From Pholiota molesta (Eukaryota > Basidiomycota > Agaricomycetes > Agaricales > Strophariaceae): a stretch of DNA of 31,673 bases. The position numbers were made by a program, and so were the translations under genes. Where the stretch lies: contig JACGCK010000373.1 of assembly GCA_014925825.1 (NCBI GenBank), positions 1 through 31,673 on the forward strand. The letters run 5' to 3'. This document shows, in pieces, positions 10,927-21,485 of this stretch (position 1 is its first letter; each line of letters starts with the position of its first letter). Below the pieces are notes generated by a model that had not been told where the DNA came from, made no database searches, and worked only from the letters and a program-made list of their open reading frames with translations.

Positions 10927-12056
10927 CTAATTCGTTTGAGCCCTGGCCTGGGCAGTGTTCACTGCGTTTTTGAGGTCCTGGATCACGGATGCAGGATTTG
11001 GCGCGCCGAAAATGGCTGTTCCGGCGACGATAACGTTACTGCCTATAGGATGGTGGAAAAATGGAAATGAATGAGGTCATGATGTCGGCGTATAGATTGG
11101 GAAGTACATACCGGCGTCTGCGCAAGCGCCGACGGTTTTGGGCCCGACACCGCCGTCTACCTCGATGTCCTTCTCTGGGAAACGGGCTCGTAGCTCAGCT
11201 ACTTTTGGGACGCATCTATCAATAAATTTCTGTCCGCCGCGTCCTACAGTTTTAGGGATGAGACAACGCGTCTCGGGCGTGCGCGAGCGCGCGTGTGTGC
11301 GCGTGGGCAAATCTTACCTGGGTAGACGGTCATCACGAGTAGCATGTCGGCGGCATTCCCGACCTCCTCTGTGATTGCTGTCGAGGGTGTGTCTGGGGAT
11401 ATCGCGACACCAGCCTTCATGTTGCGCTTGTGGATCTTGTCTATGAGCGCGATGGGGTCCTCTGGGATGTTTCGTATCAGATATGAATAATCAGTGTCTT
11501 ATCATCCTGGGAACAGAAAATCTGGCGCACTGCTGGCCTCTTGATGGAAACAATACATTGCGCCGCCTGCATCCGCAATGTCGTCAACCCACTGGATGAA
11601 TCATGTCTGAGTTACTGAGAGGATGGGGTAGGGCAGCAGATAGGAGATATGAGATACTTTTTCGGGCTCGGATACCATCATATGACAATCCATGAAGATG
11701 CCTGGGATGCCTTTGTGCACGCACGAAAGGACGGGTGCTCCTGAAATATGGGGTGAATATAGCGCGCTTTGAAAGGGGAGTTTGAATACCCATTGTGATG
11801 TTAGGTACGAAATGGCTGTCGACAGTCAATTAGCGAAAGATGAACGCGGTCTGGGTCATCAAGAAAGGTAATCACCCGTCCATGACGTCTGTGAGTGGGC
11901 GTTAGGAGGATGAGATGAACTAGGACAGAGTCATACAGCGCAGAGCGTACCCATATGCAGCCATTCGGCCCCGCCGAAAATCATGCGCTCGCATTCTGCA
12001 GTAAGCTGGCCAAAATCCGAGGCCAGGACGGAGGGAGAGATGATTGCACGGGGCAT
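10927..12056 (-). CDS. RPE1: Ribulose-phosphate 3-epimerase
   Basis: Interconverts ribulose 5-phosphate and xylulose 5-phosphate in the non-oxidative pentose phosphate pathway. Eight exons read from the ATG at 12056 ([18 protein letters not shown]): 11951-12056, 11876-11888, 11790-11815, 11658-11740, 11531-11591, 11318-11461, 11112-11243 and 10927-11042. They sum to 681 nt, giving 226 residues, the usual family size. Motifs in order: [26 protein letters not shown] (metal-binding His and catalytic Asp), [45 protein letters not shown] (second catalytic Asp) and VAGTAIFG (phosphate-binding end). The second exon is only 13 nt and encodes the DVMDG core; the third is 26 nt. The frame is intact. 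The gene is divergent from the secreted-protein gene, and the two share a 214-bp promoter region. Confidence 0.95.
11277..11305. repeat. Alternating purine-pyrimidine GC tract inside an RPE intron
   Basis: A run of GC, GT and CG dinucleotide steps, broken only by an AG, lies inside the RPE intron 11244-11317. It is the type of sequence that can adopt Z-DNA under supercoiling. Here it may just be a simple repeat in an intron. Confidence 0.55.
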
Positions 12057-12270
12057 GATAGTGATAGTCTGTGATATCGCGCGAATCTCTCACATTTCCG
12101 AGGGTGTAGATTAAATGACGTAATCGTACCCGAATCTGGTGATCAGAAGACGCACTGCCACACACAGCTGCTCCACTGCGCGCGCTGCCCTGGCTCTGCT
12201 TTCGCGACACTATATATAAGCAGTGCCCGCAACTCCTCATTTCCATTTCCCTATTCCCCCATATTTCATC
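12057..12270. promoter_or_regulatory. Bidirectional promoter region with TATA box (12211-12220)
   Basis: These 214 bp separate the start codons of RPE (minus) and the small secreted protein (plus). The sequence TATATATAAG at 12211-12220 sits about 50 bp before the plus-strand ATG, followed by the CT-rich leader expected for a strongly expressed fungal gene. No matching TATA is clear on the minus side. Regulation is inferred from layout only. Confidence 0.55.
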
Positions 12271-12931
12271 ATGTTCCCCAAAGTCTTCGTCGTCGCTCTC
12301 TTCGCCCTCCTCGTTGCTTTCGTTCAGGCAAATCCACACCCGGTGCCCACTCCTACCGTCCCTCATCTCGAACGCCGTCTTGAACCGCGCCAAAGTACGT
12401 CGTCCTCATGGCTGCACGATTTACAACATATTAATATTTCTTCAAAGTTGACAGCGTTATTTCTGTGGTCACCAGCGGAGGTACGCATCGTGTTACTACA
12501 CTCGTTTGACTGCCTGCTAAAACATCTGTTTCACACAGCTCATTCCGTGTTCACTCAGGTTACATCTGCAGGCGGCAGCGTCATCAGCGATGTTACGAGC
12601 ATGGCACCTGGTGTTTTTGAAACAATAACTTGTAAGCTACACCACATTTGTCCAGCAGCTTTGTATCTGACCTTTTATCTCTCCGATTATAGCAATTGGC
12701 GGCAAAGCAATCACTGTTATCACTAGCGAGGGTGGAGAAGCAATTACACTTGCTGCTTCTGGCGCCGGTGTTGCTACCTCAAAATTCGGATCTATCTACA
12801 CCGTTGCTACTGCAGATGTTGGAGCATCCACTCATAGCGGTGCATCTTCACTGAATGTCCAAACTCCACTTCTCGTTGGCATCACAACCGTCATGCTTAG
12901 CACGTTTGTCGGCGCATTCATGACCCTCTAA
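12271..12931 (+). CDS. Small secreted, probably GPI-anchored protein with internal V-T-S repeats
   Basis: I do not recognise a named family. Four exons (12271-12394, 12448-12480, 12539-12631, 12693-12931) join in frame to 162 residues. The N-terminus MFPKVFVVALFALLVAFVQA is a clear signal peptide. It is followed by a Pro-rich stretch (NPHPVPTPTVPH) and LERRLEPRQ, whose dibasic site could be cut by a Kex2-type protease. The middle is Ser/Thr/Val-rich with an 11-12 residue periodicity: SVISVVTSG, SVFTQVTSAGG, SVISDVTSMAPG, VFETITSIGG and AITVITSEGG. The C-terminus is hydrophobic (VGITTVMLSTFVGAFMTL) after a small-residue stretch (STHSGASS), which fits a GPI-attachment signal. The start at 12271 (ATCATG) was preferred to upstream in-frame codons because the signal peptide begins there. 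It is probably a cell-surface or wall protein; function is unknown. Confidence 0.78.
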
Positions 12932-15057
12932 AACGATAATCCATCATTTCCAGAGGTTTCTGAAATTTGCTTACACTTCTTAACGTGGTCAAGGCATTCA
13001 TGCAGTACATTTAATACAGTCGTATATAATATACTCTAACTTCGCCTCTTCGTCGCCGCCCTCCTGATTACACATGTTAATGTACTTTGACACACATCAT
13101 AACAGACTTTTATCTTGGACAGTGACTGATCTCATCACTAAACTTCGTGTATGCTACACCTTGCGCACTTTGTAATTGCCTTTGCCCTTTCGTGAGCAAT
13201 TTCTGGATTTGGTAATCTACATAATTAAGCGCCCAACAACAATTACCGCCGCCGGTCATTCGTAACTAACTCAGTGGCGCACTAATCCCCAATACTCACA
13301 TATACTAGAGCGACCCTTCGTGCTTCAACCCGAAAAAACGACATTATTTAAATTCCATACTCCCTTCACCGACTCTTGAGTGCTCCCATAAATAAATGGC
13401 GAAGTAGTGCTCCAACTAGGCAACATTGAGCATCCTCCTCTCCGTCAGTAATTCCTTTCTCAAGGGCTTTACTTCCTAAAGGCTAAAAAAAAACAATGCG
13501 TCGGAAAGAATGTGGTATTGCGGCCTGAGCTTCCTACAACGACACCAAAACGACACTGCCTTCTGCAGCTGCGCCCGCACAGTGGTAGTGGCAGCCGTAA
13601 CTCAGTGCCACCATAAACTCGAAAGACATGAGACATGCGTGGTACTGATCACTTTGATATCCGAACCGGCGAAGAAGAGCGCAATGTTCCTATGGACAGA
13701 CTTGGTTGGATCGGCAAGCTCGAATGCAAGGTAGACGCCGATGCTTCCTGGTCCATTGATAATAAAAAGAGACGACGAACGGACAGTCGTGATATTACGA
13801 CAAGGATCACTGGACGTATAATCAAGATCAACTGACTGGGAGCTCAACGGCTTGTTCAAGGGCATATGTGGGGAAAACTCGGCTTCAAGTTGGGAAGCTG
13901 GCGTATCTTGCCCAGGTTGACGTATTCAAATCTTACTGTCATCATGATAAATAATGACCCAAGTTGGAATGAAATTGAGCATCAGAAGGCGTGTTCGACC
14001 TGCACTTTCCCCCCCGCTGAACTGGACACTGGACTGTTAATTGCCTGGAGAGATAGATATGAAAGGGTCTTGGATCTATGCCATATCTTCTTGTGAAATG
14101 CTATTCCGTTTTTGACGCTGCCGACGGAGAAATAATAGGAAAAAAGGATCATCATAAGTAGGCCGACGGTGACACTCGCTATAGAAGATCAATGTTTCTT
14201 TGGATCGTCTAACGATGAAGCTGGGCTGATCGAAGGCGATGTCGGAGGCGTCAATCCAACGGAAGTACTGGTATAATTAGTTGTCGCTGCCGTAAAATTG
14301 AATGTACTAGCGGGCTTCGTCCTGCTTCGTCGTTACCATAGATTAGAATTAGTTGTACCAAGGGTTTTGATCGTTGTCGTGGCGTCTGCACTAGATCGTA
14401 TGATGAGGATAATGCAGAGAGACGGGCATGACTTGAGGATCTCGTTGTTTTATGACTGCCAATGTATTCAGCTGCTATGCTGCGGGGATTTTTCCAGATA
14501 CGAAAATGGTGTGCAATCTGGCAAGTTACCAAAGGGAAATATGGCATACGCAGGGATTTGTCCATCGATTGGATACTCCTGAGACTCAACAGTTTATAGA
14601 GTTGAAGAACGCATCAGAAACGGCATAGTATTGGTCAAATTTTGTAATTTGCATGTTTGAAATGAACCAGAGACTAAGAAACATCGGTCAAACAGCCAAT
14701 GAACAAAAAGAAACATCAGTGCACAGCGTACCGCTGAGTTATTTGAATGGCACGACAACTTGAAAGTGAAAGTCATTCACCAGCGGCAGTTGTCCAATAC
14801 TCGATAGAGATCCCAATAACAGGCAACGTTATACCTTGTTCTACCAGGTAGAATATAGGCTAGTCGCATTTCACAGTTCTGAAAACCATGGACAGGATTC
14901 TGAATTCGATGAGGCCATCGACATGAGCGCAACGGTGAAAGAGGTTCGAATTGGGATGCTTGCAATATGAGCCAGAGCACGTGCTGCTCTGACTTAGTTT
15001 CCACTGAATTTCGCAGCTCTCTTCCCTCTACGTCGACGATCAAGAATCCATTCCGGC
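12932..15057. other. Intergenic spacer before the Mtr10 gene
   Basis: A 2.1 kb stretch. Roughly 12932-13480 is AT-rich 3' flank with no coding signal. Between about 13600 and 14580 the minus strand has protein-like fragments, listed separately as a possible decayed gene. The last 450 bp should hold the Mtr10 promoter, but no clear TATA box was seen. A B-box-like GGTTCGAATT at 14943 has no matching tRNA fold. Confidence 0.45.
13602..14580 (-). pseudogene. Possible decayed membrane or surface protein gene
   Basis: Read on the minus strand, about 14400 down to 14190 encodes a Thr/Ser-rich segment in one frame, with pieces such as ADATTTIKTLGTTN, then FTAATTNYTSTSVGL and TPPTSPSISPASS. After a stop in the same frame comes a hydrophobic stretch, IASVTVGLLMMILFSYYF. 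This order (mucin-like ectodomain, then a transmembrane helix) is common in basidiomycete single-pass surface proteins. Further on, 13865-13602 is an open frame with RSSSLFIINGPGSIGVY and then LAFELADPTK. Stops and frame changes separate the pieces, and I could not build a full exon chain. It may be a pseudogene, a gene damaged by base errors, or chance. Confidence 0.25.
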
Positions 15058-18000
15058 ATGGCTACCTTCCAAGCGCTACTATCCGCACTCGATGTGTTCA
15101 GCCGAGCACCAGACAAAGCATCGCTCGAACGGGCAAATTCCTGGCTTCAGGATTTCCAGCATTCTGTAAATTGTCTTTCGCATGTGGCCAATCTCGCAAC
15201 CAGCACCTCTGACCGTCCAACGATCCTTGTCCTAGCCTGAAGCATGGTCGACCTGCAATGTCCTCCTGCTTTCGCCTGAGGCGCCACCACACGCGAAGAT
15301 CTTTGCCGCACAGACGTTCAGGAGCAAGGTCAGTTCGCTAATGGCTTTCGCCATGTTATCAAATGTACCCTGATCCCCTTGATCACTTACTAGGTGACAT
15401 ACGACCTGAATCAAGTCGATCCAGCAAATCTGCTCCCGCTGCGTGATACACTTTTAGCTGCTTTGCAAACGTACAATGCAGGTCCTCGGACGATCATTGT
15501 CCAGCTGTCTTTAGCGATTGCAGGCCTGGCGCTACAGTTGCCAGCTTGGGAAGACCCTGTGCAAGATCTGATTACATCTTTTGGGAGGAATCCGACGACA
15601 GTACCGACGTTTTTGGAGTTCCTGACCGTTCTTCCTGAAGAGATCACAACTAATACGAGGATCCCTGTATCAGTGAGTGCCAGTTATTATCCGTATTTGT
15701 TGAATTAATTTCTTGCTCATAGGATAATGAATATCGCGAGAGATCCTCCCAACTTTTGACCGCGAATGCATCGAAAGTATTGGAACTTTTGTCCATGTAC
15801 ATCACTGCAGCTGGTGGGTCCCTCGTTCCTAGATTCGACACAAAAGCGCCTCCTAATCATACATGTTTCCAAAAAGGTGTTACAGCATCAGTTCAAGCCC
15901 AAGTCTTCCAATGCTTATACTCCTGGCTTTCCGCTGGTGAAATCGCTGTCAGCGATCTGGCCGAAACCCCGTTATTTGCATATGCATTTGAGGCACTCGG
16001 AATTGATGAACTCTTTGATTCCTCAGTGGACATTATCTGCCAAATGATTCACGAAACGCAAGAAATCGACGACAATATGGCCGTCATTCAACTGATCGTT
16101 CCTAGAGTAATTGCGCTTCGAAGCCTGATTACAAAATACCGCGACGAACCCGACAAAGTTAAGGGCTACGCCCGTATCTTTTCAGAAGCCGGAGAAACAT
16201 ATCGTCTCTTGCTACTGCAACATACAGAAACATTTTTCCCTCTGGTCGAAGCTATTGGCGAATGCTCTGCATACCCTGACCTTGATATCGTTCCCATCAC
16301 ATTCCCATTCTGGATGCGACTGGCCCAAAATCTTGGGAAGAAATCTTCTGTGTCGCCCCTGTTCATAGAAGCTTACAAAACCCTTATGGGTGTTGTCATC
16401 AACCATCTGCATTTTCCACCCGATGCCAATCCTTTGACAGGACAGGAACTCGATAATTTCCGGTCTTTCAGACACGTCATGGGCGATACCCTCAAAGACT
16501 GCTGTTTCGTGTTGCGCACAGAAACATGCCTGTTGGCTGCCTACCAATTAATCACGAACGCACTTTCACGCGGAGCAGACGTATCATGGCAGGAAATCGA
16601 AGCTCCTTTGTTCGCTATGCGTTCAATGGGAGCTGAAATCGACCCCGAGGACAACAGCGCTGTGCCGAAGATCATTGATCTCATACCTTCTCTTCCAAGA
16701 CACCCTCGCGTTCGTTACGCCGCGTTGTTGATCATTTCACGCTACTCAGAATGGATTAGCGCCCATCCTGAGTACATCAGACCTCAGCTCCAGTATATCT
16801 CAGCTGGCTTTGAGGACACTGACGCTGAGGTTTGCGCTGCTGCTGGACAGGCTCTGAAATACGTATGCCAGGACTGCAAACAAGTAAGTTGCTTTGCAGT
16901 TACCCTTCAGTATCGCTCATTGAATCACCACAGCATTTGACAGATTTTTTGCCGACTCTCCATACCTTCCTCACAAGCACTGGAACCAAGCTTGTGCAAG
17001 ATGACAGGCGACAGGTCTATGAAGCTATCGCCTATGTCATTTCAGCTATGCCCATGAACCGAGCAGCAGAATCCCTCAAAACGTTCTCCTTGGACATTCT
17101 TGCTCAAGTACACGCTTTCTCGATGAAAACAGCCCCGCTCACCAAAGCCGAGATCGAAGAGGTTGGCAGTAAGTGAAGGATGCAATTCTTCAGGTTTTCG
17201 TCGCTGATATCAATTTAACTAGACGGTCTTGAGAACTTGGAGGTCATGCTTCATGTCATTCAAGGATACGGCGAAGACCTACCTCCAGCATGCCAAAACA
17301 CATGCCAGGAAACATGGGCTGTCTTCGATGGCTTCCTTTCCAATCATGGACTCCAGTATGATCTTGCTGAACGCACGACTCGTGTCCTCCGACGAGGCAT
17401 TGATCTATTCAACAAGACGGCGCAGTCAGTGGCACCTTCTGTCATCGCGAGGATGTCGGTCGCATTCGAAGCTACTGGCTACCCGAGTTTCCTTTGGATC
17501 GCTGGCAAAATCATTGGCAGATTCTCATCAGGAAATGATCCAGCTCTGAAATCCGCTACCCAAGAAATTCTCGAACGCAGTACGGCAAAGGTTGCGTCTC
17601 TCTTGCATGTCAAAACTCCTGGTGAAATTCCTGACAGTATGTTTCCAACATTCTCCCCTCTATGAATATCTTAATTTACTCTTTTCTCCATAGTACTCGA
17701 GGATTATGTCCAAATGCTGCTCCAATATGTTGCTGTATTGCCGGATATCCTATTCACGTCCTCTGCATTTCCTCTGATATTCAGATGTGCCATGACCGGT
17801 CTCACTGTGGTTCACAGTGATATTGTCTTCGCGTCTCTAGACCTCTTCCGCAGCATCTTAACGCACGATTGCATGGACCCTGTCACTGCTGCAACGCCTT
17901 CCAAATTCACCGTATGGTCGGCGGCAATTGGCGATGCAATGAACAAGGAAGGTTTCCAATTCGTAGGCTGTATTCTGAACGGCCTTGTTGGCGACTTCCC

Positions 18001-18309
18001 AGAAGATGCAGCAGCCACAGTGGTATCGATCTTCAGGACCCTTGTTCACATCTGGCCCAACCAACTTCTCACATGGCTTCCTCCTGTGCTGGAGCAGCTC
18101 CCTGTCGCAAGCATACCTAATGAATCTAAGGCATCGTTTTTACAAGAAGTTACCAAGTAAGTTTCTATCTTTTCTTCCATGTCATGTTGAATATTAACCA
18201 CTCTAATTGTAGCGCTATCAATACCAGGCAGCACGACAAGGTCAAATACGCAATTCTCAATTTCGATCGCGCATCAAGAAAGGCTCGTGATAGGAGAAGG
18301 AAAATATGA
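15058..18309 (+). CDS. MTR10: Mtr10/transportin-SR-type nuclear import receptor (importin beta family)
   Basis: Karyopherin-beta-type receptor. Relatives (yeast Mtr10, human TNPO3) carry SR-type RNA-binding proteins into the nucleus in a Ran-dependent way. Nine exons (15058-15165, 15236-15328, 15394-15672, 15723-15813, 15877-16883, 16934-17168, 17223-17636, 17694-18156, 18213-18309) total 2787 nt and give 928 residues without a frame break, close to the family's usual 920-960. The N-terminus has SWLQDFQHSPEAW followed by AKIFAAQTFRSKV, the characteristic first HEAT repeat of this subfamily. Helical HEAT-like repeats continue throughout, for example RVRYAALLIISRYSEW. The end is basic (ASRKARDRRRKI). 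The start at 15058 (GGCATGGCT) fits both the domain beginning and Kozak context. The 63-nt intron at 15814-15876 is a multiple of three and has no stop, so its retention would insert 21 residues. Confidence 0.9.
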
Positions 18310-18828
18310 GCATCTACAAGAGCAGAAGGATACTCCGATAATCACTTGTAAAGGCCGCCTGTAAATATGTATTACAGTAATCATCCAGGTAAATACTCAT
18401 TTTGTACTCATTTCATCATTTGCTTTCAAACAGTTATCGTGGAACGGTGGAAGCTCTAAAATTAAAGTCGCGCTGATTTGAATCAGTGCCCCTCGCGTAT
18501 CCCATTCTGTTTTATGTCAGTAGACAATCTGTTGTAGTGCTTCTTTCAATGCTTCGTACTTCCCACTGTGCTTATTATTATTTAACACCGGTGTCCGGTA
18601 TACACCATGGTCGCTTTTACCGCGGCTTTCCTTTTATGGCAGGTAGTGGCTTCCGATATAAACGCGACAATACACTGTCAGTCGCTTGCATTGGCAATCC
18701 CGGTCTGCCAGTGCCAACGTCACAAACTCTATACCTCTCCCTAAGGACTACAATACGATGCTTCGCCATGCTGGCCAGTCGGTAATTGGAAATGGTATGT
18801 GGCTTGAAGCATAGGTTCTAAGGAAAAA
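18310..18828. other. Spacer between MTR10 and succinyl-CoA ligase alpha
   Basis: About 520 bp holding the MTR10 3' flank and the promoter of the next gene. An open frame at 18486-18785 (99 codons) has no recognisable motif. No convincing upstream exon for the next gene was found. Confidence 0.5.
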
Positions 18829-20235
18829 ATGCTCACAGCGAAACCGAAAGTCGGACGCCGGACGTTCTCCCAATCCGCAACACGCAAAAGCTACGATGAT
18901 ACCATCCGGAATCTCCTTATCCACAAAGATACCAAAGTACTGTGCCAGGGGCTGACTGGAAAGACGGTTTGTTTTTTCTTGTCGAAAGTCCGCTCCCAGT
19001 TGATGACAGTATTACAGGGAACTTTCCACGTAACAGAGGCTCTTGCATATGGAACGAACATGGTTGGAGGTGTGTCCCCTAAGAAGGCCGGGCAAACTCA
19101 TCTTGGATTGCCAATATTTGGAACCGTTCGAGCTGTGCGTCACTTTGTTGCCTCTATTTTACACGAGAATTGAACAAGATCGACAGGCTGTAGACGCGAC
19201 GAAGCCCGACGCTACCATCCTCTACGTTCCTCCTCCTACCGCTGCTGACGCAATCATTGAAGCTATCGAGAACGAGATCGGGTTGATTGTCTGCATCACA
19301 GAAGGCATTCCCCAGGCAGATGAGATTCGTGTAAGTACTTATTTTACGTGAAGAACTTGTCATAATCCCTTAATCAACAGGTTATGAACGCGCTTAAAAG
19401 CCAATCCCGTTCTCGTCTTGTTGGACCTAACTGTCCTGGAAGTAAGGTTGTTTCGAAGACCGCACTTGGCATGGCTAATTTATGATTTTTCTAGTTATCA
19501 ACCCTCTAGGATGCAAAATGGGTATCCAACCTGGCCACATCCATAAGCCAGGAAAGATTGGTGAATTAATTATATCCTTGAATGTATTTTGGTTTCTCAT
19601 CTCGCGACAGGGATTGTCTCCAGGTCTGGAACGCTAACATATGAGGCCGTCGCTCAAACTACTGGTGTCGGCCTTGGCCAGTCACTTTGCATTGGAATTG
19701 GAGGAGATCCTTTCCCGGGCACACAACATGTTGACGCCATCAAGGTCTTCCTTGACGACCCTAACACTGAAGGTAAGCTACTAATTCAAAACTTCTATGA
19801 GGTTATCTCAAAATGAGTTTTGTAGGCATCGTCATCATTGGTGAAATTGGTGGATCCATGGAAGAAGAGGCCGCGGAATACCTTGAGAAATACAACAAAA
19901 CCAGGGCGAGCCCCAAGCCCGTCGTTGGTTTCATTGCTGGGCGCACTGCTCCCCAGGTCGTCGCATGGGTCATGCAGGTGCTATCATCTCAGGAGGCAAA
20001 GGTAAGCAGTATATCACAAGATGTTTATTTTCTTGATTTAACATTACAATTTCTGCCCAGGCGCCGCGGTAGACAAAGTCAGAGCTCTGGAAAAAGCCGG
20101 TGTTATTGTTACTGATAGCCCTGCTAAAATCGGTACCGAGATGCTCAAGGTGAGGCTTTCCTGATTTTGTGGCCGGTTATTTTCTGACTGGTGTCAATGA
20201 ATTTCTAGGCCATGCAAGCGGCTGGTTTGGCTTGA
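18829..20235 (+). CDS. LSC1: Succinyl-CoA ligase alpha subunit, mitochondrial, one apparent frameshift
   Basis: Alpha subunit of mitochondrial succinyl-CoA synthetase (TCA cycle). It carries the CoA site and the His that is transiently phosphorylated. The start at 18829 gives a basic, Ser-containing presequence ([20 protein letters not shown]). Then come [23 protein letters not shown] (CoA-binding Rossmann motif), [92 protein letters not shown] and [11 protein letters not shown]. Nine exons: 18829-18966, 19018-19134, 19187-19330, 19381-19441, 19495-19560, 19611-19772, 19826-20001, 20061-20149, 20209-20235. They sum to 980 nt, one base short of 327 codons. The break is at the CCCC run 19951-19954. 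One extra C there would restore the active-site loop [14 protein letters not shown], which is otherwise present in the next frame. The gene is probably intact in the real genome. Confidence 0.92.
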
Positions 20236-20385
20236 GTGACGAGGAATGTGATGATGCGGCTTATGTAATAGAGCGCCTCACGTTAGGGCGGCGGCGAGCC
20301 AATATTTAATCAGTTACACTCTCATTTACTTAGCTTCTATACTTATTGTGATTCGCACATATCGCAAGACGAATTTAAATCCTAG

Positions 20386-21260
20386 ATGTCTAACGTGCAA
20401 CCTTCTGCGAGCTTTCAAAATGCTGCTGCCTATCTATCCTCTGCATCATCTCTAGCTGGTGTACCTTCATCAACCAAACTCGAGGTCTATGTCTTCGCCT
20501 GTGCTCCCAGCTTGCCATCCTAACCAATCAGACAGTTATATGGCCTATTCAAATACGTCACATCTTCTAAAAACCCTACGAATTCTCGCCCGTCAATCTT
20601 TGACATGACCGGAAGAGCCAAGTGGGATGCTTGGGCAGCTGCGGGCAAGAAGTACGACCGTGCAGCTGAGGTAGAAGAAAGATACCTCGAAATTGCAAGG
20701 ACTTTAGGTTGGACGGAATCTATAGTAGTCCAACCTCAGAAAGAAACCTTATCTGTCAACGAGGATAGTATATGGGATTCCGATGAAGCAGCTTCAAACG
20801 CAAGCAGTTCACGAGGGGCGGGAACTGGAATGGGCGTCTCCGTTAGTTCAATGGCACCACCTCCAGAACTAAATGACAACAGTATACACGGATTGGTTCT
20901 GTCGAATGATATATCCGGATTAACTTCATTGTTGAAAAATCATCCAGACACAGACGTCAATGCCTTGGATGAGTTTGTGAGTATTAGGTTTTCTCGTCCG
21001 TGGGGTTGGCTTTGAATATCCCATTTCATGTAGGGATATGCACCAATTCATCTAGCTTGTGATCGAGGAAATGTTGAAGTTGTCAAAATTCTTCTGGAGA
21101 ATGGTGCGGACCGCAATATAAAGGTAGAAAAGCGCAACATCTTTCAGGTGAACGTTCTGACTTTCATTCTCGCTTATAGGACCCCGACAATCTCTCTCCG
21201 CTGGAACTCTCGCAAGAGGCAGGCCACATTGAAATTGAAAGACAGTTAATAGCTACTTGA
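20386..21260 (+). CDS. Acyl-CoA-binding protein with C-terminal ankyrin repeats (ACBD6-like)
   Basis: Probably binds long-chain acyl-CoA esters in the cytosol. Four exons (20386-20484, 20536-20976, 21034-21123, 21180-21260) give 236 residues in one frame. The N-terminal acyl-CoA-binding domain shows FQNAAAYLSSASSL, then KLELYGLFKYVTS and FDMTGRAKWDAWAAAGKK, which carries the conserved Tyr/Lys and KWDAW helix. A Ser/Gly-rich acidic linker follows (about residues 95-140). Ankyrin repeats come next: HGLVLSNDISGLTSLLKN, then GYAPIHLACDRGNVEVVKILLENGADRN across two exons, and a last half repeat, DNLSPLELSQEAGHIEIERQL. The ATG at 20386 was chosen because the domain's first helix needs exon 1. It starts 151 bp after succinyl-CoA ligase alpha and faces the bS16m gene. 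The ACB-plus-ankyrin architecture is known from ACBD6 and plant ACBP1/2. Confidence 0.88.
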
Positions 21261-21485
21261 TTATGGTTGTATGGATATAATACTGGGCCGATATACTTGG
21301 ATGATCAATCAATATATAGGAAGTCTGAGGGTATGCACCCTTCAGTGTAGCGGGCTTGGGTAATCGTCTGCGTCGTGATAAATCAAAGCAGGGGAGCTGC
21401 TTTTCCATCGCACTGGAGCATCCTGATTATGCCAATGACGAGGTGTACGGGGATGGCATTGGGATGTATGGCATTCGAAGTGCAG

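Noticed and set aside
14880..14960. tRNA-like B box (GGTTCGAATT)
   Set aside because: No A box at the right distance and no acceptor or anticodon stem could be formed.
18600..18828. Upstream exon for succinyl-CoA ligase alpha beginning at an ATG near 18755
   Set aside because: Splicing from the GTAATT after CAGTCG to the CACAG before 18840 does not keep the frame of the presequence. The ATG at 18829 gives a good mitochondrial leader by itself.
19940..19975. Programmed ribosomal frameshifting in succinyl-CoA ligase alpha
   Set aside because: There is no slippery heptamer or downstream structure that I can see, the family is not known for it, and similar losses occur in unrelated genes of the window.
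20605..21015. A 136-residue protein starting at the ATG at 20605
   Set aside because: That start removes the first half of the acyl-CoA-binding domain; the two-exon start from 20386 restores it.
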